Assembly (NCBI GenBank): GCA_020002185.1
Contig: CM034533.1
Span: forward strand, 66,553,612-66,617,611
DNA: 64,000 nucleotides
Direction of reading: 5' to 3'
Source: Paraescarpia echinospica
Taxonomy: Eukaryota; Annelida; Polychaeta; Sabellida; Siboglinidae
The notes beneath the pieces are model-generated. The model did no database searches. It worked only from the letters and a program-made list of their open reading frames with translations, and was not told the origin of the DNA. Position numbers and translations under genes: made by a program. Position 1 is the first letter of the stretch. Every line of letters starts with the position of its first letter. Shown here piece after piece: positions 47,179-58,327 of the stretch.

Positions 47179-48235
47179 GTGCTACCAATATATGATTTAA
47201 TACATGATATCTGTTTAGAACATTTTCCGTGCCACGAAATGGTTATTTGTTGACATGAACACAACGTAACTAGGATGTTATCGACATAAACCAACAACAG
47301 CCCTAGCTAATCCGAAGCCTTATTAACGTCGTGTATCTGTGGCCAGTGTTGGCCACACTAATCACTACCGACTGACCGTGGCTTCGAGAGCTGAAGCCCA
47401 ACAGTCGAACACGCCACAAGTCGGCCACCGTCCTCGTGCAACGACACGACGCAACGGATGCGTCTTAGTGGCAGTCTTCCATGCGTAGGTACAAGATAGA
47501 TCATGCTGCCAATCTAGCGGTGTACCCTCACTAGATACCAGTTAGAGAACGCTACAAAACAACATGGATACTTCTGATGTAACCATCCTCGCGCGCCAGG
47601 GGTCGCTGCTGCTGATTACGTCGGTGCCAGCCAACAGTACCCCCTGGCTGATCGCTTTGTGAAACTCTGAATTTAAGTTCAGCCTATGAAATCCCTCACT
47701 AGATCAGTTGATGTCGGCAGGTCAGGTGGTCATAATAAAACTAATTTAAACCAACCGTCGCTCGTGTTACATGCAATGTTTAGGAAGTAGAAGCAATTAT
47801 TCAAATACACAATACCGCTCAGCTGCTCGTGCTAATGGGCGAATGGTTCATTATATATTGGGATTCCTAGAAGTCGTTTATCCGTCTTCAAATTGGGGCG
47901 GGTATTTGCGCGGTTCTCACTTCTCACGGGTGATGCAGCCGCGACTGGCGAAGTCAATTACTAGGTTGACTCGGCTAACTTCCGCACTTCGCGTAGCGGA
48001 TCAGCCACGGCTAGTTTTGCATGGCAAATAGCCCTGGCTTGCGAGGATGGGTGTAACGGTAGACCTACGTCCGTGCGTGTCGATGATTCACGGAAGCTTA
48101 ACAGTGCGGAAAATGCACTGTAAAGATGAGTCAAGAAAGTTCGGTATTCACTGATTTTTCATTTGATTTTCCTGTTAGTAGTACAGTTACATGCTCTTAA
48201 TTTTTAGGGCAGATGGGAAAGATTTTCTTTTATTG
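47178..48235. other. Spacer, no gene recognised
   Basis: Moderately GC-rich sequence with no domain-bearing ORF. Confidence 0.35.
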
Positions 48236-48239
48236 TTGT

Positions 48240-48960
48240 TATTAGCCTTGTCTGACTCCGACTGTTGTGCGGTACCTCTCGCCTGTCTTGCCATTAGCGA
48301 TCGAGGACTGTGCTGGTGGCTTTGTTATATAGCTGTTCTATGACCCTGACAAGGTTGGCACTGATGTTGTATTTTGTCATGGTCGCCCACAAGGCTGCGT
48401 GCCAGACCTTGTCGAAAGCTTTCTTGAAGTCTATGAAGATATGGTACAGATCTTGCTGGTGTTGTAGGTGCTTCTTACAGAGACTTCTGAGGCTGAAGGT
48501 ATGTTCGGTGGTGCTCCTCCCTGCCCTAAATCTAGCCTGTTCTTCGGCGATGATTGCTTCCACCTGCGGCTTCTGTCTATTTGAATTTGCTGGTGAGAGA
48601 GATGAGGCTGACTGTGCGGTAGTTCTCGCAGAGCTGCAAGTTGTCTTCTTGGGGGAGTGTGATGACTAAGGACTGGATCCATGGTGTGGGCCATTCTCCT
48701 GTCTGTCATATCTTACTGCAGATGGTGGCGAGGGCGCTGGTCATGGTTTCTTCCCTAGACTGTACCAAGTCAGCTGGTATGTTGTCAACTCCAGTTGATT
48801 TTCCTTTTTTGATTGATTTAACTGCTGCCTCCACTTCTCGAAGGATGGGACAGTCGTCCTCGTTGATGGAGGGTGGACAGTTAAACACCGCTGAATCTAG
48901 TACTGTGGTTGTAGAGCTCCCTGCCACACGGAGTCCAACGTTTTAGAATCTTCTGTGAGG
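48240..48960 (-). pseudogene. LINE reverse transcriptase fragment
   Basis: Minus-strand reading gives IKKGKSTGVDNIPADLVQS, then WQTGEWPTPWI and a VITLPKKDNLQLCENYRT stretch. These are followed by EEQARFRAGRSTTEHTF, then FIDFKKAFDKVWH. These are RT blocks 0-4 in order; the FADD block is absent. One or two frame changes are needed between 48700 and 48560. Confidence 0.85.
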
Positions 48961-49031
48961 CAATTCCCTTTCTTGTCATTATTGTCATATTGAATATCTA
49001 ACTGTTTCAGAAGTAACAACTTGGTGACAGG

Positions 49032-50288
49032 ATGACAAGGGAAAAGACTGTTCTTTACATCAACAATGACCACGATTGCCCGCCCACAAACCTACTCCGT
49101 CGCATCGCGCTCACAAGCGAATTATCTGCACTCACAAACGACCGGGCGGTGTACGCCTTGAACCAGCGAGAGAGGACAACTCTATACACCCGCTATCCGG
49201 CAAACATATCTCCGCTCAACAAGAGCCGGTGCGGGTACAACCGGAAGAAGCGGAGCTCGCTGGAGATGCAACGCCTGCACAACCTGAAGAGACAGGAACG
49301 TGTGCTGAGTGAGCCCATCCACCTGCCCGCCATCGGCCGGCGCGTGGGTCCCGGTATTCCTTCGTACAGCCTCCGTAACGTGGCCAGCTCACTGGAACAT
49401 GCTGGTCGAGACGCACCCAGGTCTCGGTGGCGTCTAACCCACGGCCACACCTCGACGTATCGTAGCGCCGACAGCGTCACGGTGCACAAGGCGGTCAGTT
49501 ACGACATGGGCGATAGACTGGGCGACATCACCGACTTGAAGGCGTCGGTTCGCCGCCAGATGGAACGCTACCGGGAGTGGCACGACGAACAGAAGCGCCG
49601 CCAGCTGCACGAGGTGAGGCAGGTGACGAGTCAGGGGCGGCACTGGCAAGACGAGCGGCTCCAGTGTCCCGGTGTGTCTAAAGAGATTGTCCAGCGCAGG
49701 ACGACACGTCCCAAGTGCCCAGTGTACCATGCCCTAGACAGGTCAGGTGTAGTCAAGGCAACAGGCATGGAGAAAATCGCCGAGCAAACTGGCTGCAGTA
49801 GAGATATAGAAAGAGCACATCGTTCTATTAAAAATCTACACAATGTGACGGGGTTGCCACCAGTTGGCAGCAGCGTCGATTGTAATGACGTGGTGCGCAC
49901 GCGCCCACAAGTGGTTTGTGTTGACAAGTCGCCGGAGAACCGAGTAGCAGCAAACGCAGATTGCAGCCCGATGCCAGAAGGACTCGAATTTTGTGCGCGC
50001 GACAGTGGCTCGTCGGCCAGTGAAGAATCGCGACCGGAAAGTCTACCGGCCGAAGTTCCGTCAGAACTGCGCATGCGCGTCTTTTCTGCAAAAACATGGA
50101 GAACTTGGCGCAGTGTGAACGAGTCTGATGCCTATAAGGACGTAAAACAATACATCGAGGATAACGATTTGATGTCGGATGAGAAGTCGAGTCGGATACA
50201 GGAGTGGATGGCGGGAGTTGGTCCGCCGTACTCGACCTCACTGGTCGATGCTGGGGAGGACCAACAAGAGGTGTGCTCGCAATGACAC
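49032..50288 (+). CDS. Uncharacterised 417-residue protein, intact single ORF
   Basis: An uninterrupted frame starts at ATG 49032, preceded by an in-frame TAA at 49014, and ends at TGA 50286-50288. It is clearly GC-richer than its flanks and has codon-like third-position bias, unlike the decayed elements around it. The product is basic and hydrophilic, with no signal peptide or membrane segment. Residues about 60-110 are Arg/Lys-rich. A charged, probably helical segment with RRQMERYREWHDEQKRRQ lies near 172-190. The C-terminal 80 residues contain Ser/Glu-rich sequence, then a helical VKQYIEDNDLMSDEK stretch. I recognise no family. It could be a lineage-specific intronless gene, one exon of a larger gene, or a retrocopy. 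A CTGTTTCAG acceptor-like site lies at 49002-49010. Confidence 0.6.
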
Positions 50289-50334
50289 CTCTAGTAGTAC
50301 TAGTCCAGAATCAGCGCCTCGCTTTTGTGCGTGT

Positions 50335-50382
50335 TTGTGTGTTGTGAGTGCGTGCGTGCGTGCGTGGGTGTGTGTATATGGG

Positions 50383-50459
<77 letters not shown>

Positions 50460-50493
50460 TGCGTGCGTGCGTGCGTGGGTGTGTGTATATGGG

Positions 50494-50566
<73 letters not shown>

Positions 50567-50568
50567 TC
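50335..50568. repeat. Twin (GT)n arrays with duplicated leader
   Basis: Two GT runs (about 50385-50457 and 50496-50564) are each preceded by the same GAGTGCGTGCGTGCGTGCGT leader and a GGGTGTGTGTATATGGGTT stretch. The leader plus array was evidently duplicated as one unit. Confidence 0.95.
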
Positions 50569-51086
50569 GGGTCGTCATTTTCCAACCGCTCGCATTGCTG
50601 TGTGTCCCACTTGTGAGGCGCATATTCCAACCAAATACCAGCATCGTCAGCGTTAAAAGAATATAAAAAATAGACACACATGTTTGTTACTACGAGATGC
50701 TGTATATACAAAATGCGTTCGTTTTTCTTATTCGAAACAACCACAAACGTAGGTGCATGCAAATGATGTACAGGAAACCACAAATTATGCGACTCGCCTA
50801 AAACATTGCTAATGTGTTAAAGCGGTAACACAGATTCTACAAAAGTAGGGACTACAACGGAGAAGTTGATGTGGAAACTCCTATTGCTCTCATGTGTTAG
50901 CGCTCGAGAAATCATTAACGACTTCTCATGCATTACACCATCTACACAGTTGTTTGTGTGTTGTATTCCGTCGGCTGTGCCGCGTGGACAACACATTTAG
51001 GCGTTGGCCTTGACCATAGGTGGCGTAAATCCACCTGTCGGCCTCCCGGCGTCACCGTGATCAAGACACGGTGATCAGGTCAGTGA

Positions 51087-51612
51087 AGTCTCGCTTAACC
51101 GACTCCCGCCCGGCTGCGTGACTTCGCCAGGAAGAGATGTGGGTGCTGCCACCTTACGGCGCTTGGAAATCTAGGCTCCGACCAGGGCCGCTGCTTTTGA
51201 AGAGATCTTGATTAGCCTCGATTATCCAGGCGCCGCGAGGTCGCAGCATTGTCCCACCACAACGGCCTGGATTATTGCTCCAGCCAATGTTACCGGTAGG
51301 GGGCTTTACCCCAGATTCGGGTAGAGACGATGATTGGCTCTCAGGCCAACTATGAAATAACAAATTAGATAAGGATACACTTTTATCAGATAATACTATA
51401 CTATAACAACTATTCACATTAAACTTATATTGAAACATGTCACACACAAAATAAACCGACATTAAACTTTTTTCGTAGTTTAATGCCTTTTAATCACATG
51501 CACATTCACTAGGTGGCAGCTCTCATGCCGTAACTTTCAGAAGGGCCATCCAGAGTCAGACTATCGTCCTGGCGAAGTCACGCAGCCAGGCGAGAGTCGG
51601 TTATGCGAGACT
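51087..51612. mobile_element. Non-coding inverted-repeat element (MITE-like), 526 bp
   Basis: Ends of about 47 bp are inverted copies: AGTCTCGCTTAACCGACTC..., running into CTGCGTGACTTCGCCAGG, at the left (51087-51134), and the reverse complement at 51565-51612. The inside has no coding capacity. A clear target duplication was not found. Confidence 0.7.
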
Positions 51613-51619
51613 AGATCTT

Positions 51620-52840
51620 GATTAACTGCGGCGGTTAGCAGTGGCGCTGTGCATTACGGAAACGAAGTAACGTTCTGTCACGTAGCGCCATTTCTTCCCA
51701 CTTCTGCAATAGAAAGGACATCTCTCTGGATTAACCCGGATTCTGACCGCACGGCGCAGCGGGCAGCAAAGGAAATCATCCAAAGAACTTGGGGCGACCT
51801 ATTCAATAGGGGAGACCGGGGTTGGTTGTCACATGGCATGGGTTGATTGTCACAAACCCTCTAGTGTTTCCCATAAATGGCGAGAGCATTCGGGAATATC
51901 ACTGTAGACAGTGTAGTGACCGTTTAGTAGACACGAACCCCTATTTGTACTTTATTGTTCCGCGACGCAATATTGACGCGTTGGCGTTTTTTTCATGTCA
52001 TAGGTCATTATTTATGCATATATTAATCTTCGCAACAACAAATCTTAGGGAACTGTTATTACAAAGAAGAAAATAAGAAAACAAAAACGTGTGACAATCG
52101 TTCCCTGTCTCCCCTACTGTCGACGTTGTAAGTAATGCTATGTCAAGTTCTATTTAGGCTTACCACAATGGAAAGTATATGTGAAATAAACTGTTGCACG
52201 GGATCAAATAACCATATAATATCATATAGACTACATACCTACCATGGAAAATCTCTATAGACGAAATCCAATCTTATCCAGTTAACCGACATTGTTTTGT
52301 TTGAAAAAGTTCTTAATGCAAGAAGTTCACCTTGCCTAGACTTCTAGTAAGAAGTCTATATACGATATTTATTTTTAAGACCAGACCAGACGCAGGTAGG
52401 CTCTGCAGTGCACAGTGGGTGAGTGCGATTTTGCCGGGCCGTCTTGCTGGACTTGTTCGCAGCATCGGCATTATTAAATCGCACTCACTGTTTCAGTTCC
52501 CCGAATTTAATCGGATGGACTTTCGGGTTCTTTTGTTTTGAGTTTATGGCCTTGTCGAGGCCGAAAGGTTTGTGGGACACACCTTTTCGTCTTTCTGCGC
52601 ATGATCGTGGTCCAAGTTGATTTGATTGCAACCATCTGGCTCTTCGTTCTCCATAACTTAAAGTTCCTGTCATCAGGGTCCCACTTCGGCTTTTTGTCAC
52701 GAAGCGCCTTCACCGCATGTCTCTCCCCGGTGTGCTGTGTCATTGTCGCACTTTTATCTATGTTACTGGTTGAGGACGGTATTATTGTGTTAAGTGGAGA
52801 TGACAGATGACGAGTAGGTGCCGGCCCTTTACGCCCCCCG
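51620..52840. other. Spacer, no gene recognised
   Basis: Contains a GGTTG(G/A)TTGTCACA direct repeat near 51823 and 51841. The ORFs at 52423-52810 lack recognisable domains. Confidence 0.35.
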
Positions 52841-52844
52841 GCAT

Positions 52845-53078
52845 ATATGTCAAGTTCAGGTCGATGCGACGCATATGGCCTTGATCAATGCAGTAACATT
52901 GAAAATGCTATCATACCAAAATTGTATTTGACAGTGGTCGCTAGGTGTCGCTACTATGAAGGTAAATTTTACTTTTGGATCGCTGGTACGATATCGGATA
53001 TATCACGTGCGTTGAAGTCTCTTCCACAAATATTGAATTTCCCCATGAGGGACAATAAAGGTATTTGAATTGAATTGA
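52845..53078 (+). repeat. Retroposon 3' end with (TTGAA)n tail
   Basis: It ends with CCCCATGAGGGACAATAAAG, then GTATTTGAATTGAATTGAA. A polyadenylation-like AATAAA followed by a short tandem tail is typical of CR1/L2-type LINEs and their SINEs. The 5' limit is a guess. Confidence 0.45.
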
Positions 53079-53660
53079 ACCGTGATGTGTAACTGGTGGT
53101 TTGTTGACCGGATTGTGACGTCGCTGACTGTCTTGTGTCTTTGTCTCACAGCCGATGTCCGGTTGAAGTTACCCCGGTGCTAATAGCTGACCGCCATTCA
53201 CAACGTTCAGCTGCAGCACTGGGGTGTTTGCAGCTTTTCGGTGACGTTTGAGAACATCGTTGTAGCGAAGTATTTGGCCTCTCGCCTCTTTCCCTCAGTC
53301 AATTCGCCGTAAAACACACTCATCACCAGTTCAGCGTAGGTGTGAAGCCGCTAGCATTTAATACTATGTTTGCTCTCCGCAGAAACACAACATTGGATAT
53401 TACATTTTCCCATGATATGACCAAGATGTTACACAGGTGCCGCGCATGCCGCCTGGTAAGTTGTTTGATGTGTCAACAATAGAGCCTGTGAGTTGTGTGA
53501 ATGGTGTGTTTAGACAGGACGATGGAACGATAGACTGTTTCGTTACTGATTTGATGTCGTCGCTATGAGACTTTCCGTACTCACCACTTCTGCCCGCGCT
53601 AATCGCTTGCGATGATGTGGTCATCGACTCACTGCGCATCATCTTCCCTCTAGACCTTAT

Positions 53661-54028
53661 AGGGGGCACTCTATTCCTCGACCCGGAATTAGTTAGCGTA
53701 GTAATTTGTAACACGACGTCTGCTTTGTTGATCGTGGGGAATGGGAAATCGTTGAACGTCACAGGTTATTGCGGTTATTTCAACCCACCTTGGCAATATG
53801 CTAACAAAGCTAGTTTTGAAACTGGATGTTTGGTTTACTATTTGACCATGCTCCGGGGTCGTGTCTTACACATTACGAACGTTGTTACGGTTTTACTAAA
53901 CATAAATTGGTAGGCAGTATACATTCAACTCTGTTAGTATAGTCTTAAAAACATTATTTTAAAGTAAAATTATAATTAAATAAATTAATTAAATAAATAA
54001 ATAAAAAACTAGGAACATACTGTCTCCT
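53661..54028. mobile_element. MITE, TTAA type, copy 2
   Basis: It is similar along its whole length to 26591-26930, with matching inverted ends (AGGGGGCACTCTATTCCT and AGGAACATACTGTCTCCTT). It is flanked by TTAT (53657-53660) and TTAA (54029-54032), an apparent mutated TTAA duplication. Confidence 0.75.
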
Positions 54029-54853
54029 TTAAGTGTTAAGACCCAATGACGCACAAAAGGTGTGACGATTGACAACAGTATGGTTTTCCCCACGGTTCCT
54101 CACTAACTGTGGTACTGGTAGATGATCCTGGCCATTGACCCAGTAGGAAATCCTCAGTCCAGCATCGTTGCTGTCCTTAGCCTTGATAGTAGATATTCGC
54201 TACACACCTGTAGACGGTACGCCGTTCTGCCGACAAACGACCGTAACCCTGGTAGGGAGGCTGATTTCATTTTGGAGTTTGCTTTCTCCAACTGTATATT
54301 GTGTGTACACTCAGTTGCACTCCAGTGGCATTCTCGGGTTATTGCATTGATGCACACAGATCTTATTATACATCAACATTTATTATACTTCTTGTATCCA
54401 AAAGTGAATGTTACCTCTCGCTTTCTTGGTCTTCTGGACGCTATTCTGGTAGAATGACGTCATCATAGATGTGCGGAAACTCGATATTGACCTACCTATC
54501 ACGTGATCTGCAGAGGTGTCAACTTGTACGTTTTACCCGTAAGCCTTACGGATTTTTGCGAATTGTACGGGCTTACGGGCGTACGAAGCAATCCTTACGG
54601 ATATTTATGATGTTGACCAAACCATTTTTTTTTAATGGCGCCGATTTTTATCGTCTTTACCGAGTTTGAGATTTACCGACTGCATCCCATTGGGCTCTGC
54701 GCGTAAAGAAAACGCTCTCCTGAGCATGCGCGAAGCACGAGATTTATCCCAGCCTGCCATTCTGAGCATACGCCGAACACTTTCAGTCGGATTCAAACTT
54801 GTTACTGGAATCCTACCACGCTGTACCAGTTTACATTCAGAAGTTCAGACGAG

Positions 54854-57800
54854 ATGGATGCGATAGTTGAGCCGCCCGCGAAGAAGCGTAAACAGTATGC
54901 GGGTCATTACTAGGATGACTGGAAACGGATTTTTAAAGGAACAATAGCACCATCGAAGTTAAGCGATCACCATGCTTGGTGCGTCGTTTGTTCACGCGAC
55001 GTGAATGTGTCGGCATCAGGCGTGTACGACGTTCGAATGCATGTGAAATCGAAGCTGCACGAGAAGAACGCGAAGCTGGCTCTTCAACACGCGCCGATGA
55101 CCGCCTTTTTCAAGGCGAAAACCGAGACGCCGGAATCGACGACCACAGCAGAGGTGATGTTTTCGTATTTTGTAGCCGAGCATAATTTGCCGACAGCCAT
55201 CGCTGACCACTTCTGTAGTTTGGTCCCTCGCATGTTCCCGGACAGCGCCATAGCGAAAACGTTCAAGTGCAGGAGAACGAAAACGACTATGATCGTCAAG
55301 CGATGCCTGGCCGTAGAGGCGACCGGCCCAGTCATCGCCCGTTGCCAGAGCGGCCCGTTCTCCGTCATGATTGACGAGAGCACCGACCGCAACACCGACA
55401 AGCGCCTTGCCGTTCTTGTGCGGTATTTCGGCGCGAAGACTGCCAGGGCGCACACTCGTCTGCTGGACATGCCCGTTTGCAACGGAGGAACAGCGCAGGA
55501 GATATTCGATGCGTTGGACGGCGTCCTAAGGTGATTATAAATATAATACTTAGCCTGTAAAAGATTTGAATTATAATTTTTTAAATGTATTATTATTATG
55601 ACAATATGACTATACATAATTTTTATCGTCATTATAAAATTTATTTAGTGGTAAATATTGAACATATCTATAAACCATGCTAATGCAGTACATTTTATGC
55701 AACGGCATAATAAAGTTTTAGGTTATTCTTTTGTAGCTGGGTACATTAATTAAATGTGAACTCTGTTCTCTGTAGGAAACGGGAGATCGACTGGGCAAAC
55801 TGCGTGGGTTTTGCAAGCGACAACTGCAACACCATGATCGGGATCAGGAATTCGGTGTTGTCGCGGGTACGCGAACTTCAGCCCAGTGTGTTCAGCCTGG
55901 GCTGTATCTGTCACTTGGCAGACCTCTGTGTGAAGGCTGGGATGAAGCAGCTGTCACTGCCCGTTGATGACCTGCTCATTGACATCTGGTTCCACTTTGA
56001 CCGCAGGTGTACCATCTCGTCTACTATAATGCAGCCCTCATCTGCCTTTCGTCTAGTACTGGTACAACTGTAGACATTTCTTTTAAAATCAAACCTGTAG
56101 TCAGTTTTAGACTGCCAACCTGGCTGAGCTGATTCATTGCCAAAAGCCAGATTACTGCAAGAAACGGTTTATTCAAGTTAGATCAATATATTCATTTAAA
56201 AAATACCTTGACAAATTATGGTCAACCCATAGACGAAATTGAAGAAGAAGAAGATATGACCATTGAGGTACCGCGAGAATCCTGTGATAAGAACAGTCCT
56301 AAGGTATTGACACTTTGCCATTTGTGAATGTATGTCATGTTAAATGGAGGGTGCATTTTCAGTGCCAAGAGGCGAAAACTCTTCCGTGAATTTCAAGAGT
56401 TCGCTAACGTGGAGGAGCTGGAGTTACTGAAGCACTGCCAGACACGCTGGCTCTCCCTACTGCGGGTGATCGAGAGGGTGCTAGGCCAGTACCCTGCACT
56501 GGCAGCCTACTTCGCCAGCCACGAAGACGGTGAGAAACCTGGCCGTGTGAAGAGAGTGGTGGATCACCTGACCAACCTGACCACTAAGCTGACGTTACTC
56601 TTCCTGGGCTTCATTCTGCCGGTCCTCGTGGACTTCAACAAGTTGTTCCAGGTATTTAGTTACCATGTCATGTTTTAGCTACACATTTGACACTATTTAT
56701 GGTACATGTAATTTCTGTCATTGCAATGATTAAAAGTAGGAGTGAAGTGATCTCCACCGATTTTCAAATATTTCAGCACATTCAAGCTATTTCACAGAAA
56801 AAATAAGCATTGTTGTGGTAATTGTTTTGGGTATATTCTGGGGAAAAGTTATTGTGTTTTACAATGCAAGTATTATTCTGTTGTGTTGCAGGCGGATGAG
56901 ACCAAGGTGGGAGTGCTCCTCCCAGAGATGGACCGCCTGCTACGAAAGCTGATGGTGAAGTTTGTTCCACTGCGCTTCATCCGTGGACAGCAAGACCTGA
57001 GGACGGTGGAGTTCACCTTGCTGGAAAACCAGCACTCCGACGACACCATCGCCATCGGCATGCCAGCGAGAGCATTCCTAGCTACTGAGGACTTGGAGCC
57101 TGCACAGACCACCAAGTTTTTTCGGTTTGTAAAATGCTTGAATGTAATTGCAGTAATATTTGAGGATAACATGCCTAATATTAATAAATCTGCATTGATC
57201 AAGCTCCTTCGAAAAGCCAAACAATAGTATGTCCAATAAATAATAACCCACTAGTACAATATGGGCCTAACTAAATTTTGTTTGTGAGGATAAAGGTGAA
57301 TCTCTTTCCAATCAATTTTTCCATGCGATTTTGTCCATGTTGGTCCGGCTGGATTTCTGGCATGTACTTGGTTATTCAAGTCACATTTTTTACCAGAATA
57401 ATTGTTTTCAGAGAAGTGCGAGCCTTCTACTCTTCGGTGATTGGAAAGATGGTGGCGAAGTTCCCCTTTGACAGTGAAGTACTGAAGGATCTGGTGGTGA
57501 TGGACCTCACTAAACGAGCAGACCTCACATATGCACCAAGTACGTTTTAATGCGGAGTAACATGATTGAATGAATGAATGAAAGTTTATTCAACAACAAC
57601 GATGTAATACATGCACAATGTGGTGTGTTGCTGCTGTTGAAAGGACATGGCTGAAGTCATAGACTTATAGACACCTTAGTTAACAGAATGGTTGTATTTT
57701 TCAGTTGTTCGTCTCGCTGCGCAGTTTGCCCCAGATGTCGACGAGGAGACGCTGAAAGATGAATTTGAGGACCTCCAACTGACGGAGGATGACATGATCA

Positions 57801-58123
57801 GCCTCGAGGTGGATGGCCAGCCTCGCCGTCTCGACGCCGTCTGGGGAGACGTGATCGCCCTGAAGACGCCACTGGGCGTGCTTCGGTTTCCCTTCTTGGG
57901 ACGTGTCAGCTTGCCTCACAGCAACGCTGACTGTGAGAGGGCGTTCTCGATGGTGCGCAAGGTGCACACAGAATGCCGGAAATCTCTGAACGCGGACACC
58001 ATCACAGCATTCTTGCAGTGCAAGATGAACTTCGACGCAACCTGTTGCAATTTAGAAGTGACGCCAGCAATGCTGTGCGAAGCGAAGCAAGCTACTGTCG
58101 CTTACAACAAGGAGCATGTGTGA
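54854..58123 (+). pseudogene. hAT transposase, six exons, one in-frame stop
   Basis: Exons 54854-55530, 55776-56006, 56363-56651, 56892-57124, 57412-57539 and 57705-58123 have GT-AG borders and phases that join without a frame error into 659 codons including the stop. Codon 20 is TAG (54911), probably from CAG. Exon 1 has a BED-like finger (HAWCVVCSRDVN, then VRMHVKSKLHEK) and MIDESTDRNTDKRL, a typical hAT catalytic-Asp block. Exon 2 has FASDNCNTMIG and GCICHLADLC. Exon 3 has CQTRWLSLLRV, with the conserved Arg-Trp. The last exon has LPHSNADCERAFSMVRKV, the C-terminal dimerisation region with the S-N-A-x-x-E-R-x-F-S signature. Initiation downstream of the stop, or splicing at the AG of that TAG, could bypass it, so activity cannot be excluded. 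Confidence 0.85.
57558..57660 (-). repeat. Retroposon 3' tail fragment in hAT intron 5
   Basis: Minus-strand reading ends with GTTGAATAAACTTTCATTCA, then a further ATTC reiteration: an AATAAA followed by a CATT tail, as in L2/CR1-type elements. Confidence 0.45.
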
Positions 58124-58327
58124 AATAAATGATCTGTGTCAGAACGAGTTGTATTTCGTTATTATTGTCTATGGATGTATTATGGCAGTGCCTATAATGC
58201 CCTATATACAAAAATAAATATGTTTATGTTTGCATTGAAAATTTGTAAGGATGTTTTGCAGATCTTATGGATTTTTGCTCATGATCTTATAGATATGAGT
58301 TGTCCCAGGTTGACACCTCTGGATCTG

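Larger units (their letters stand above)
54511..58321 (+). mobile_element. hAT-superfamily transposon, complete, 3.8 kb
   Basis: The left end CAGAGGTGTCAACTTG and the right end (reverse complement CAGAGGTGTCAACCTG) form short inverted ends starting CAG, as in hAT elements. GATCTG flanks both sides (54505-54510, 58322-58327), an apparent 6-bp piece of the target duplication; hAT normally makes 8 bp. Subterminal TTACGGAT-type motifs recur at the left end (54540-54605), with related TAAGGATG and TTATGGAT motifs at the right. The only gene is the six-exon transposase. Confidence 0.88.

Noticed and set aside
49193..50241. Minus-strand ORFs of 98-147 codons opposite the 417-codon ORF
   Set aside because: They are shadows produced by the high GC of the plus-strand frame, with no domain.
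55016..55632. Minus-strand ORFs of 145-182 codons over hAT exon 1
   Set aside because: They are antisense to a transposase exon with clear motifs and matching splice phases.
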